Below are positions 1-12,620 of a stretch of DNA of 64,000 nt, piece after piece (the first letter of the stretch is position 1; every line of letters starts with the position of its first letter). The notes under the pieces were generated by a model. The model worked only from the letters and a program-made list of their open reading frames with translations. It was not told where the DNA came from and did no database searches. Source of the stretch: Linepithema humile (taxonomy: Eukaryota; Arthropoda; Insecta; Hymenoptera; Formicidae); assembly GCF_040581485.1 (NCBI RefSeq), contig NC_090132.1, forward strand, positions 9,249,001 through 9,313,000, in the 5' to 3' direction. The position numbers and the translations under genes are program-made.

Positions 1-504
1 TGCGAATAAACAAATTAAATTTTTGCACATTTTCAAATATTAGCTGTGCATTACTTTAAAAATTAATATTACAATTACAGCATTTTGATAATTTGTACCT
101 TTGCTAATGTATTCATAGAAAATATAATTCAGCGGTAGATTGGAAAATCTCTCTGCTTATGTAAAATATATGCACTTAATCATACATCAGTATTAAAAAT
201 TAAATTATAAAAAGAATTGATTCGCAATTAGAATTTATATTTATTCTAATTTCATATTCTTTTATATTCTACAAGAAAAATATAATATCAATTATAATGT
301 AGTATTCCATCCCGAGTCGAAATTTAGCGTCTCTTTTAATGCTCATACAGCCTATATGAACCTATTTTTACGGAATTAGAACCTAGAACTCCTCTTTTAA
401 AACTTGATCTCCTATAATTTGACGTTGAAATACTACTTTAAACCTATAGAGCCTCACAAAATAGATTGTATTACTGCGAGAACTCCTCCATTAAACCTCG
501 AACT

Positions 505-538
505 TTTATCTAGTATATATATATATATACTAGATAAA
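505..538. repeat. 34-bp perfect palindrome around (TA)n
   Basis: TTTATCTAG, then a (TA)n core, then CTAGATAAA, complementary over the full length. It sits inside the element at 309-1515. Confidence 0.9.
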
Positions 539-1095
539 TTTGACTTATAAAAGTTATTATAATGTTTAATCATAAAGGAAAATATTTGTGATTCGTTGCA
601 TTTCCAACTTTCATTAATATTGATACCTTTCCGTTTCCTTCTTCAAAATAGTGATATGATATCTGAAAAAGATTCAACGCAAAAAAATTTTTTTAAATTT
701 ATTTGTTTATTAAATGTTAACTATTTTAGATGTACTCGTTAAAATTCAAATAAAAATGAAAAACTATACGAGCAATATACATAATGTGGTTGTATTTTGA
801 TTATTGCTTTATTAAGTGATACAATATTATCAAACGTTTCAGTCTTAATTTGGACCTTTTTCTGTATAAGTATTTCTGTCTGAACTTGTTTTAACGCATG
901 TTAACTATATTTAATAATATACTCTTATATATGTATTACATATACTTAATAAATAATATTGAATTCACACAATAAATATTATGTAATGTTTTTAATATTT
1001 TATTTTATATTTAATATCTTAATTTAATATTTTTAATATAATCACAAAGGTATATTTTTAGCACTAGTTTTATGATATTATCAAGAAATTCTAAT

Positions 1096-1388
1096 GATTG
1101 CAAAAATCTTCACAATAATAAAGAAAATTACTAACTATATAATTTTAATTGATGATAATTTTTAATAGCATACAATTTTTAAAAATATCAGAAATCAATA
1201 CTCAATAGTTGAATTTTGATATTATATTTTGATATTATCAAGAAATTTCTAATAATTACAAATTTTCAAAAGAATAAAATTCAACTAAATGGTATTGATT
1301 AATGATATTTTTAAATTGTATGCTATTAAAAATTATCGTTAATCAAAATTATAGTTAGTATTTTTCTTTATTGTGAACATTTGCAATT
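1096..1388. repeat. Internal foldback, arms of about 115-120 bp
   Basis: The left arm 1096-1217 and right arm 1276-1388 are inverted copies. Examples are CACAATAATAAAGAAAATTA against the complement of TATTTTTCTTTATTGTGAAC, and TAATAGCATACAATTTTTAA against TTAAATTGTATGCTATTAAA. In addition GATATTATCAAGAAATT occurs as a direct repeat near 1073 and 1231. It is nested inside the 309-1515 element and may be a second MITE inserted there. Confidence 0.8.
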
Positions 1389-1515
1389 TGTAGCGCCAAA
1401 GTAGGTGCTATTATATACATACGATACAATGCATAACATCTACTTTGACTCTCTTATGCCTACCTCAAAATAAAAGATTAAGGTTCAATATAGGTGCTAA
1501 ATTTGGACTCGGGAT

Positions 1516-3497
1516 TGCAGTGACAAAAGTCAATTCAACTCTGAAAGCACATATATAGACCTATTATAGATGTTTATTAATTAAAAATTAATTAATTTTA
1601 TTCCAACATAAAGTCAAATGAACAAGTTGGGAACGAATTTAAATAAATCGCAACAAACAAGAGTACTTAATATTCCAAATATCAAAACCAATCAGTATAA
1701 TTGCGTGCAAAATGCAAGAGTGCCTACTCTTGTTAGATCATTCACATTTCGGGTCAGGAGTTTACAAGCGAACCAGTAATTATGAGATGAAAGCATCCCC
1801 CAATCCGTCCCAGAATAACCTCTTCCCCGATAGAGACCCTAAAGGGCTCTACTTCTCATCGTCTTCTCCCGTCCAATTACTCATCACACGAAAATGTTGT
1901 GGGCTTACCTTCGATCAATTAATTTTGCCGGCCTTTCAGCGCCGGCAAACATTTTCCTCGCTGTTCCGTGTTGCTACAACATTATGGCGAAATTAGTAAT
2001 ATAACGTCTTGAGCGTATATACGTAAAGTAGGACGACGAGTGAGGTGGTGTAATTTGATTACATATTTCGCTGCAAGTAATTCGAGAGCAGCGTTGCAGC
2101 TAATGCTTATTTAAGGGAGAAATGATGTCAAAACGGTGTACAAGAGAAGATATAAGCGAGATCGTAATCCTTTTTCATTTATCTCCTAAACGCGGAGATC
2201 TACACAGTTAATTAGAGCTGACACGGAGAAAAAGCGTCTTGCTTAATCAAGCAGAGTATTCTTTTTTACGGAATTCCCTCGTTCTGTCGGTTTCTCGAGC
2301 AGCAACAGTCACTGTTTGCTCAATATTCTGACATAGCATTTTTATTCATTCTCAGAAAGCGCAGAGAAACCTTTCCTTTCTTTATGCTGAAGAACCTTAT
2401 TTGATACGAATAAAATTTTTTATTTATAGAACATTAATAAATTTAAAAATATTTAATCTATTCTGTTTTTCTGAATTTTGTTGTATTTGCTATTAATAAT
2501 AACTTTGTTGATAAATCTCCATTTCATTTCTCTCTTAATCTTCTTTTTATTCTATTATAATTATTACACATATAAATTTAGCATCCGCTGATTTAAAAAT
2601 GATCAAAACACTAAAAAATTAAATGCATTAATAGAATGTATAGAAGTCATTATTACTAGTAAAAACAGAGATCTAATAAAAATACTTCACTTTTTACACC
2701 AATTAGGAAAATCTGTGATAACAGAAACGTCTGTAAATAGTACGGAAGCTTACATTCGCTAATGGCACCACTCATTCTGTACGTACTTTTTTCGGATATT
2801 TCCCTCTTTTCTGGGCAAAGTAGCGCACGCCTTTTCGAGAACAAGAGTTTGAGAGACGAAAAGGCTGTACTATATGATAAGACGTTTTGTTCACGGTGAA
2901 GGACATCAATATCGCTGCTGCGCAGAGCCAAGTATTCAGAATGCCCTTGAAGAATTTTAATGCGATGGAGAAAGAATTTATTGCGACATAGAATGCGCAG
3001 TAATGGCGGAAATACGTATAAAAGTCGGGGAAAGGGTGTGCATTGTCGCCGTCTAATGGCTTGCCTCGGGCGTCGTATGGGGCGACATGTACACGCACCA
3101 CCCACGCAGAGACTGTCTTTCCGGAGGGCTTGGTGTGCAGAGAGAGGCCCTTGCATTAACGCAGAATTCTAAAACCTCGGGCGGATTTGAAGAAGGTCAG
3201 AGACAATCGGGGCGGACTTACGCGCGAGATTACATTCCGCGTTCATTTGAATGTTGGTTTATCGCAGATAAAAAAAAAGAGCAGATTTACCAAATACTTA
3301 ATATTTAACAAATAATTAATTAAGAAGTATAATTAAACTTTTCTGCGAAATAAATGAAAACATTTTTATTTAAATATTAAAAAAGATTAAAATTTATGTT
3401 ATTTGCTTTACGTCAAAAATGTATTATTTAAAAAATTACTAAAACATGCTGGATTTTCCAAATTTTATAATATAAATTTCCATTGCTTAAAATTGAA
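1516..3497. other. No gene recognised
   Basis: AT-rich DNA with a more GC-balanced patch at 1700-2300 and 2760-3240. Short open frames occur at 1712-1996 and, on both strands, near 2656-3308. They overlap one another and show no domain, signal peptide or splice context, and I treat them as chance frames. Confidence 0.5.
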
Positions 3498-3781
3498 TAA
3501 AATGTATATTTTAACATTCTAAACCATTTTTTGCTTTAAAATATTAGATTTCAATGCATCGTAGTAAAATTTTAGGCCTGCTAAATAATATAATATAAGA
3601 TTCTAAGGTATAAAAATGAATAAAATGTAGATACATTAATATTAAAATGTACATTTTATTCATTTTTATTCTTTAGAGTCTTATATCACATAATTTGGCA
3701 GGTCTAGAACTTTACTGCGATGCATTGAAATCTTACATTTTAAAGAAAGAAATCTAGACTGTAAAAATGTGCATTTTTATA
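3498..3781. mobile_element. Foldback element, about 284 bp
   Basis: The two halves are inverted copies centred near 3640. TTCAATGCATCG at 3550-3561 pairs with CGATGCATTGAA at 3719-3730, GGCCTGCTAAATAAT pairs with ATAATTTGGCAGGTC, and GAATAAAATGTA pairs with TACATTTTATTC. It is AT-rich with no coding frame. The outer arms fade toward AAAATGTATATTTT and AAAAATGTGCATTTTTAT. A palindromic MITE is the simplest reading; the ends and target duplication are not sharp. Confidence 0.75.
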
Positions 3782-3929
3782 TATAATATCCGTAAGTGAT
3801 GGATATATAATACCTAGTACATACACATACATATACGATAGATAATAGCACTGGTCATGCTGCACTGGTTAAGCTATTGCTGATACTATATTAATTACTG
3901 CCATTAGTCCATAAATTACGTAAACAGCT

Positions 3930-3961
3930 GAATTGTGCAACGTAAGAACGTTGCACAATTC
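3930..3961. repeat. Perfect 14-bp arm hairpin
   Basis: GAATTGTGCAACGT, loop AAGA, then ACGTTGCACAATTC. No gene is adjacent. Too short for an ordinary microRNA precursor. Confidence 0.9.
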
Positions 3962-6387
3962 AAGCAATATAAGAAGTAAGCAATAATTACAAACTATATT
4001 TTTGCAAATAATTTTAACTTGTGCGAACAATTTGGAAATGTGTAATATTTGTGGGTGAAATGTTGGTCATATTAGCTAACAATGATACGAGCTGAATTTA
4101 TAGCATTTATTAATTTCATCATGTTGTTTTATAAAAAAGCACTGCACATAATGCTTCACAGTCCCTTAGTTGTAAAAAGCTTGGCTTGTATGAAAATATA
4201 TTTTCCTCGATGAGACTCGTTCCTCGTCTACCATCTCTACTCATTACACCGTGTCGCTCAATTTTGTCTTCTTACAAGCATTTCTTCGCGGCGACCCCCA
4301 GTATCCCGTCAAAGTACGTCATTAGGAGAGCTCAGCTCTCACATAAATTCTAAGCTCCATAAAAATAATAATTTCGGTCGGTACAATTCCAGTTGAACCC
4401 GCAGAATACGCGCGGCGCAAAGATTTATTCTGTATGATTACTCTCAAAGCTGTTATATATAGCTTTCCAAATTAATCCTCAAACTCGCAGAATTACATGT
4501 TTGCGTTTTGTAAGTGCGAAAGAACGCAATTTTTTAAATTAAAAACGTCTATTCCGCATCTTTGTATCACTGGTAGCCTCCGCTCGTTCGTGTGATGGAA
4601 AAGTAAAAAGCCCATTTTTTTTCTTTGAATCAGAATGGTTAAACTTTTTCAGAACGTGCCTCCGCATAATTAGTAATGCAGAGAGGTTGAACATGTACTT
4701 TTGTCCGTGATAAACTTTTTCTTAATTAAAAGATATGAAAGCGGCGTATGTATATTTTTCATCTTGGTCTCTCTCTTTCTCTCGCTCGGCTTTACTTTTA
4801 AATAATCACAAGCAATGTAGATGTTCGCGTTATGCTCCTTTTTGCTTCGCTAATGTTTGCGGAGAAAGATCTCGAAAGCGAGCCTTTACAAACTATGTTT
4901 GCGGCGAACAACGCGGGGAAATATGTTTTTTTAATTAAATTTCCTTTGGGATAGTCCATGGACATACTTTCTTCATCGTGGAAGCGCGGAATTTATATGC
5001 AAAGTCTGATAATATGTTTATCTAAATTTGTAAGTTATAATGTAAACAATAATTGAAGAATTACATGAGGCTATAAATGTGTAAATATATGTAGATAAAA
5101 AATACATGTTAATTAAAAATTATTTTTATCTAAACGAATTTTAACGTTTAATGTCTCATGTTGCGTTTACAATCTCATTTGACTGTCAACGTGTGCAGTT
5201 TAACATATGTCCTTCATACACACGTAATCCATTGTAATTGTAAAAATCCCAACAGTAAAAATGTATGGCAAAAGTTTTAATACAGTATCTATATGCTTTT
5301 ATCCGTCGTCTGTAGACGTAATCCATTGAAATATAATGCACAAAGTACTTTTTCTCAAAGAGAAAGTCATAGCAGCTATTTTAAAAACCAGCACTGGCCG
5401 TTTGCCAATAATTAGCCAAGTTGTTTTATCATACTAATGGCTTTTAATAAAAGAAGTTTTTGAGTCACGAGTGCAACGCGGGACTGGAACAAACTTTTTA
5501 ATATTACATACTCCGCGAAACAATGCAATGACGTTAATGTAAAGAAATACGAATATGTCATATCACGGTGTTGCAAAACCGTTTGCATTCTGACTGAGTC
5601 GCTCGTCTGCCTTGTAGAAGCGAAACGAAGGAAAGCGAGTGCTTTGTGTTCATGTTAAAATACAAAGTAGCTATTTGCTTAGAACAGCAGTCAATATGTT
5701 TGGCGTTTTATCACGTTCAAGTATACTAAGTAATGCCGAGTTGAATGACGTAGAAACTCATTATCGACAGCAATATCGACGATAAGGATTTTCTCGGCGC
5801 AGAGAACGAGCTTTCTATAGAACAAACTTTAGTTTTGTAAGCGCAAACCGAGCACAGTCAACTTGAACTTCCTGATGGTACGTCGTAAACGTCGCGTTAA
5901 TGTTAATGGCCGCAAACGCAAGCGAAATAATTTTTATTGTCATCCCTTTTCCGTAAAAACTTCTCCCGTATTATCTCTCAAAATAATTCTAATTCACGGA
6001 AAGACATTTTTCGTTATTCTATCGTGTCTCCGTATTTCTCATCAAAAACAATGTGTATTTTAAATACGAATAGATAAAAATATCGCAACAATAAATTTTA
6101 TTCTCCACTTTAAGCACAGTGGACGAAATTCATTTGTTGTCAATTTTTCCATTTTCAAAAATTAATTCTTTGACGCACGCGACTCTTTTACTTTTATTCA
6201 AACGTTTTAATCACTTTACTTTTTCAAACGCTGTATTTCTGTTTGACTTTTTCATAAAAATGTACTGACTTAAATATTAATACGCGCGTTTAATAAAAAA
6301 TGGCACATGTTATTGCCAGCTGTTGTCAATTGGCAAATATTTCCGTGCATTGATACTTTTGATTTTGATACACAAAGGGATGCAAAC

Positions 6388-6422
6388 AGAGAGAGAGAAA
6401 GAGAAAGAGAGAGAGAGAGAGG

Positions 6423-6457
<35 letters not shown>
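6388..6457. repeat. (GA)n microsatellite
   Basis: About 70 bp of interrupted GA repeats (AAAG and GGG interruptions). The complementary strand reads as Leu-Ser repeats, which explains a spurious minus-strand open frame at 6270-6719. Confidence 0.95.
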
Positions 6458-8615
6458 CTCGACATTTATATAAAAATGACAAATAGATGACGACTGCACA
6501 AAGGCAATGTGTAAATTTTACTTCTCCAACTTTCGCTTGCATTTTACTATACGAGTTTTGCATATACAATGCGGACTCTTCGATCTCCGCATAACGTCGA
6601 GTTAAAGACCCCTGAAGCAAAATTCTGTCTCGACTTTGATCTCGTGGGTGCGCCTGTGTATATCCCGGCCAACGTCCTTTGTACGAATAAACGTGTGCGC
6701 CTGTGTAGGAGGAAAGCACGTTTCAACGTCGCCGGAAAATCGTAATGGTGCATTCACATCGTCGAAAGGTTTCGCAATGCGCCGAGTATTTTCATCTCTT
6801 TTGTGCTTCACGCCGTATGTAATTATTACGTATTTTCTTGAAAGTTTGTGTACTCAGTAATGTACGCGGTATGACTCGCTTGCTTGTTAGAATTCTTAGA
6901 TTACAATAGGAAAAACGAATAAAGTACGCTAAATAATTTAAATATATTCGACCAATTTGAATAAAATTGCAAAAAGCTTACGATTCTAATGTTTCACATG
7001 CGACGTTATTGTTTCAATGAAATTTCGCTGTGCGCGCGTTTCGAGATCGGCATGGACACACCATAACACGAGATGTAATACGATGTGGTGCGGTGCGTAA
7101 CGTAAAACGTGAAAGCTTTGAAGTCTCCGACGGAAGGGCCGGAGATATTGGAGTGATCGGTATGTGTTTCACGATGATATTCCCTTATTGACGGGCTAGA
7201 GCAATGTTGTGCCTTTTCACGCTCTTGTCGTTTCCGCCGATTGCAATTACAAGCATCGCGCTTCCGATAGCGCGAGCGCAGTTTTTCGCAGTCGCGTCCC
7301 CCTTCTTCGGCTGAGCGGCTCGTGAACGCTCCGCACTCGACCGCGCACGGATCCTTGCAAGATCCCGCCGAGCACGAGAGTGGAAACGCAATCTCGATTG
7401 TTTAATTATATTAGTTGGCGCGCGCTCTCCGAGCGAAGTGATTAACTTATTATGGCCCGCCGCTGTTTCTGAAGCGCTTTAATTTATTTAGTGTATTCAC
7501 ATGAGTAACAATATCTGCGGGGCAACACGGCGCGTCGGTTCTGGCTGGAGTTTCGTTGCCCGCGCCTCGCATGAATTCTGGACGTAATTCTGCGTGAGTT
7601 TAACCACGTTGGGTTCAACATTATAAGCGAGCCGGTACGGCGGAACGCGCACCCGGCCAGGATAAATGAAACATTTCATATTTTCCTTGCACGCTTCGCG
7701 AACTCCCTTCGCAGAGGCACCACTTTCATGCCCTACGCGCCTGACGGAGTCAGTCCCGTGCCAGCGCCAATAAGACTGAATATAAGCGAATCAGACCGTA
7801 AATAGAATTCATCGTCGAGCGCCAAGAGCGGCGCGTCGATGCGCGCTCGTGTCGAAGGGACACTCTCGCGGAACGCGATCGATATCAGAAATACCGTATG
7901 ATGGAGTTAGGTTGGCATCAGTGGAGGTAGCTCGAAGAAAAGATTTCGCCGCGCGGCGTCAACAAAATTTATCAAGAATGTTTTGCTCACGTACATAATG
8001 TCCTGGATAACAATAATGGACGGATTTAAAAAACTCCAACGAAAACGGAACGACATTTAAAATCTTACAGTAGTTAAGACAGAGTTTTCGAAACTTATTT
8101 TATGATATTTTAGAACATGAAACTTCAACTTAACCGATATAATTTAATGGAACTATTTGATTCTTAATTTTGTATCATAATTGTTGTATTATAAACGCAA
8201 TTTTCTCTCATAAATTGCTAGTTTTGCTAACATTGCTCTTCACATAACAGCGCTATGATGCAAAACACTGATGTGAATATGTACAAAGTCAGACCGTTGT
8301 TTTTCCGTCCTAAATATGGTTGGCTGACTGCAGCTTTGCCTCTATCCCTTAAGCTTCACTTGCCCGGCATAAAGTGACATTTTACGCTTCGTCTAGATAT
8401 GTCTATGATCTCAACCGGGCAATATTTGGAAAGGATTGGCCTATTAAATGTCCAAACCTGTTCTGACTGCTTTAATGTTAGTCGACCATAAATATTCCGG
8501 TCGGTCTTTCTCTTCCTGTTTTTAATTTACACTTTGCTGCGGTATTTCTATAACTCCAAATTTACGTTGCAAAATATGTTGCAAAAAGCTGTGTGCGCGT
8601 TAAAAACAATATTTC

Positions 8616-8634
8616 TTTTTTTTTTTTTTTTTTT
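8616..8634. repeat. Poly(T) run of 19
   Basis: Uninterrupted T run. It could be the tail of an old retroposed insertion on the minus strand, but I see no body sequence to support that. Confidence 0.9.
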
Positions 8635-9329
8635 GTTCGATATTTCGTTCCATCTAATATTTTCATCCAAAATATAAAAGCCACGACCTTCCTCCTTCTG
8701 TCCCTTGAGCTTCATTTCTGTCGGCGAAACCGGTACTTCATCATACATCCAAATACGTCCACGGATGCCGAGTTACACGCCGACATATGTTACACCAACG
8801 ACAGCTCCGTTCGAGCGGATTACAAACATTGACATATGCGCGGCCGTCGCGTCGTCCGTAATTTCGGTAAATTTTTCGGAGAGAGCCTTCCCGCGCTTTC
8901 GGACGCCAGACAACGGCCGTAGCTGGTAAACGAGAGAATACGTTGCCGGGGTTGACATGGAAAATATTTACGATTATTTCCCGGACATTAAAGCGAGTGG
9001 TCAGCGACGGACGGGAAGTGGCCGGGCGACCCTTTAGCGGTCGGCTTCATTTAGCGCGTCGCGCTGCTGAAAGCAGCATCGTCCGGGCCATCGTGAGCAA
9101 CGACGTTCGCTCCTTTCAGCGGCACGTCTGAAAGCAGCTTTATCTGTTGTGTATTTTCCAGTGAATTAAGTTTCTTGCCTTCTGTTGCCCAAGTTTATAT
9201 GTTTTGCGGAGAGATAGCGACGCTCATCCCGCTCGACGTCGAGTTGGGGTTGGTTTGGGAAGAGGAAGGGTTAGAACGAGGTAGAAGGAGCATGAGGGGA
9301 TGAAGAAGGGTTTCGCAGGGAGGACTTTC

Positions 9330-9374
9330 ACGACGACGACGACGACGAGGACGACGACGACGACGACGACGACG
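9330..9374. repeat. (ACG)n trinucleotide repeat
   Basis: About 15 units with one GGA interruption. It creates poly-Thr, poly-Val and poly-Arg frames on both strands that should not be read as genes. Confidence 0.95.
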
Positions 9375-12300
9375 GTGGTAGTGCCTGGTTGGGGTTGGGT
9401 GGTTTTTGTTTGCGCCACTGCGCAATATCCAGTCAGTGGCTTAACCGCTCCTTTGCCTCTTTTTCTTTTTCGTCCCCTTCTTCGTCCGCTTCTTCTTCTT
9501 CTTATCGCGTTTTCTTGCGCGCCCCTCCATCGTCCTCCCGTGCCCGTGTCTCGTTTAACGCGGCACACTCTATCCTTTACCGTTCCACACGCCGCTCTCA
9601 ACCTGTCACCTGTGACTTACGCGCAGCGGTCTCGTTCCGTTGTCACGCCTTCGCACTTCGTCTCGAAACCTCGATATTTTTGCGTTTTCTTGTCCGTCAC
9701 GCGCGAGATGCTCTTTCACTCTCGAGAGAGGACTCGAGAGATACGACCAGACGTCTTCGTGACGGGATGTACACGTTTCAACTTCCCCGCTCTGCGATCT
9801 CAATTGATCCCGGGCTCATTTTCTGATAACAGAATGTTCCGAGTCGTTTTTACAAATAATTAATTCGCGATGCGCAGACTGTAATCCAGGTTCGTTAATG
9901 CGAAAGCACATTTCCATTATTTAAACAGCCATGTGTGTGCGGTATCGCAATAAAATATGAAAATATGCGCATTCAGTTGAAATGCGTGCCCGAAGAACAA
10001 TCCGGATTATCGCGAGTTCGATTAAGGGAAGATTCGGATTACACGTGCCGCGTCGTGTGTCTTCATCCGTTTCTCGCAATTATCTTGCAGCGCCGACGGT
10101 TAATAACACTCCGTGTTATCCGTATCTGTTTGCATTATTGTTGTTACTCCGCCGTGTAAATCACCGTTAATATCTCGGCGCATATCGCTCAGCAGATTAT
10201 CTGCCATTATATTTCCTTCCGTGATTCAACGCGCCGATGGTAAACGTCTGCGTTCCGATAAAACACGTATATCTTACTTCGCTCTCCCGTTTTAACGGCA
10301 GGCTTATAGGCTGAAAAATTATCTGAGTCTCGTCGGCGAAAGTCACGTTCGCCGTGCGCTCGTCCCTTCCTCTTTCGACGCGACGCACACATTAACGGCG
10401 CAAGATATCGCGGCTTAGTCCGATTTACGACGATCTTCGCGAGAGATCGCACGCCGATAACAGCGCTCGCTCGGAGACTAAATTATTTCTTCCTATAATT
10501 CTCCGTTCTCCCTCTCGCCATCTCGGTACATCTCGCTTGCTCTTTATCTCGCCGCGAGGAACGAGCAATCATCGACGCCGTGGTACCACGGAGACCGCGC
10601 CGAAAAGTTCGTTTGTTATTCTTGAAAGCAATTACGTAAACGTCGATACTTAAGGCGTTTACACTAGAATTTAATTATTTCCGCCCTTCGTCGCGAACGA
10701 CTCCGCTTTTTGCGCTGCATCTCATGCATTTTACATTCCGCACAATTTCAACGTAATATCCTTCGTTTCCGCGGGGACGGCGTTTATCCCAGCTTTGAAG
10801 ATCACTGACACGGGTCTAAACAGAGATCGTTTTGTTCGCGCGCGTGCATCCAACCGCACGCCGTAGCCGTGAGTAGGTTTTCCCGGAGAACGAACCCTAC
10901 TTTACATACGTTTTTTACCTTAACACGGTAGCCTTGTCTCCGCGTTGTAAACGGATGCTAGATTACACCTGCGCGCGAATGAGGGACGTGGCGTAATGTA
11001 GAATGCGAGAGGTATTCTGTTATACTTTGCCGCCGAGGTGGAAACGAAGGACACGCTTGTTGTCTGCATAATGATGATGAAAGCAGTCGACGCTAAAGTA
11101 GAAATAAATAAATAAATGATTAGACGTGCGCAAAGCGTATCTTTTCAACATCTGATTTATAAATTTTGCAAGTGCGCCGATAATTTCATATTACTAGAAT
11201 TTGTCGTATTCGTTTTCTTCTTTCTAATTAAGAAAATAAAGCGGAGAAACTTCAAGTTAATTAATCTCGATATAAACATCTGATAAACATTGAATGTAAC
11301 GTTTTAACATTTTAATCATAATTAGCTTGTACGAAAATTTTTACCGACAAAGGCTTATTCATTATGTTTTTATTAATATTTTACTATTCCCACAAAAGTT
11401 AATTGTGATATTCTTGAAAATATTTATGTTTCGCGAGAAGCTTTAAATTGATTTCAATCTTAACTGCAGATTTTTGTAATTTATGCGTAACATAACAGCG
11501 CATCCGGTGGAACAGATAATAATCGGACGCGGAAACTCGATGCAAAATATTATCGATGGCGTAATATAAATGAAATGACTCCGCGGCTGAATGGGAAAAC
11601 ATCCGGCGGGTGCGATTAGAGAGCTGGACATAAACTTGGATATAATTCTATTGTCAGGAAAGCAACGTGGTTTATTCTGCGCCTGGAGAAGGGCCTGGAG
11701 GGTGGACGTTCTCGCGAGCGCGGCTTTTGTACGCGGCAGTACGCAATATCCATCCACGAGCTAAACCACCTTCCGCCACGCCTTTCTCTCCTACGTTTTC
11801 TCGCTTTATCCCGAACATTGACATTGTTCTCGGCACTGTCATTGCCGTTACGCGCGCGCACAAGCAAATGTCTCCGTTCGGGCATCTCGCCTTCCTGTCT
11901 TCCCGCCTGACATTTTCTCTCGTTCCGTGCCGCGGCTGCGGGACTTCCAATTTTATCCCTTTCCATACTTCCGTGATATTAAGCCGTAGTTCCGACTCTG
12001 ATCCGCGCTCGCGGCGTATAATGGCAGCTTTTGAACCATTCGCTTCTGCGAACGAGACACGACGATGGGATTATATACATATACGGGCCCTCCCTTCCCC
12101 CCCGAACCGCAGGCTATACGCGCGATGATATACCATCGACTCGACTGTAGCGTGCAATTATATGAATTGCAAATTTATCAGAGGTGCAACCTTTGCGCGC
12201 CTCGGAGAATATGATCTCGCCATTTCGGTATACGGTTAATTATTTTCCAGATATGCGCTGTGAGCTCGTATTACTCTGGTTATTGATACACAATTACTTT

Positions 12301-12602
12301 TTACAAATTACACGTACACACGAGAGTCGTATCTTTGATGCCGTACAGCGGGAATCTATTTAAATGTTTGATTTTAATAAATTTTTCTTTACTTACGAAA
12401 TAATCATCAATGGGCATATATTTATTAGCGTTAAATATTGAACACTGTCAAGGAATAGCTGAGCAATAACCGAGCTCAAATTGGTAAAAAAATCTGCGCG
12501 TGAAAGGAAATGCGGCGACTCTGCATACATACCTTCTGTGCATCTATTTTTTTTTTTTGGGCCTCATATATACGCGAATGTGCTAGAGTGGATATTCATC
12601 GA

Positions 12603-12620
12603 GGGCTGCTATCGCAGCCC
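12603..12620. repeat. Small perfect hairpin
   Basis: GGGCTGC, loop TATC, GCAGCCC. No adjoining gene; no function implied. Confidence 0.8.

Larger units (their letters stand above)
309..1515. mobile_element. Non-autonomous DNA element with 20-bp terminal inverted repeats
   Basis: Terminal repeats ATCCCGAGTCsAAATTTAGC at 309-328 and inverted at 1496-1515, with one mismatch. Just inside each end the match resumes with CCTATAT(T)GAACCT. The interior is AT-rich with no plausible coding frame and holds subterminal repeats of the type AACTCCTC..TTAAACCT, a 34-bp palindrome and a large internal foldback. I saw no clear target-site duplication (TATTCC on the left, TGCAGT on the right). Superfamily is not assignable from what is visible. 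It may be a composite of nested elements. Confidence 0.62.

Noticed and set aside
9300..9863. 187-codon plus-strand frame beginning with poly-Thr
   Set aside because: Generated by the (ACG)n repeat and stop-poor CpG-rich DNA; equally long frames exist on the other strand.
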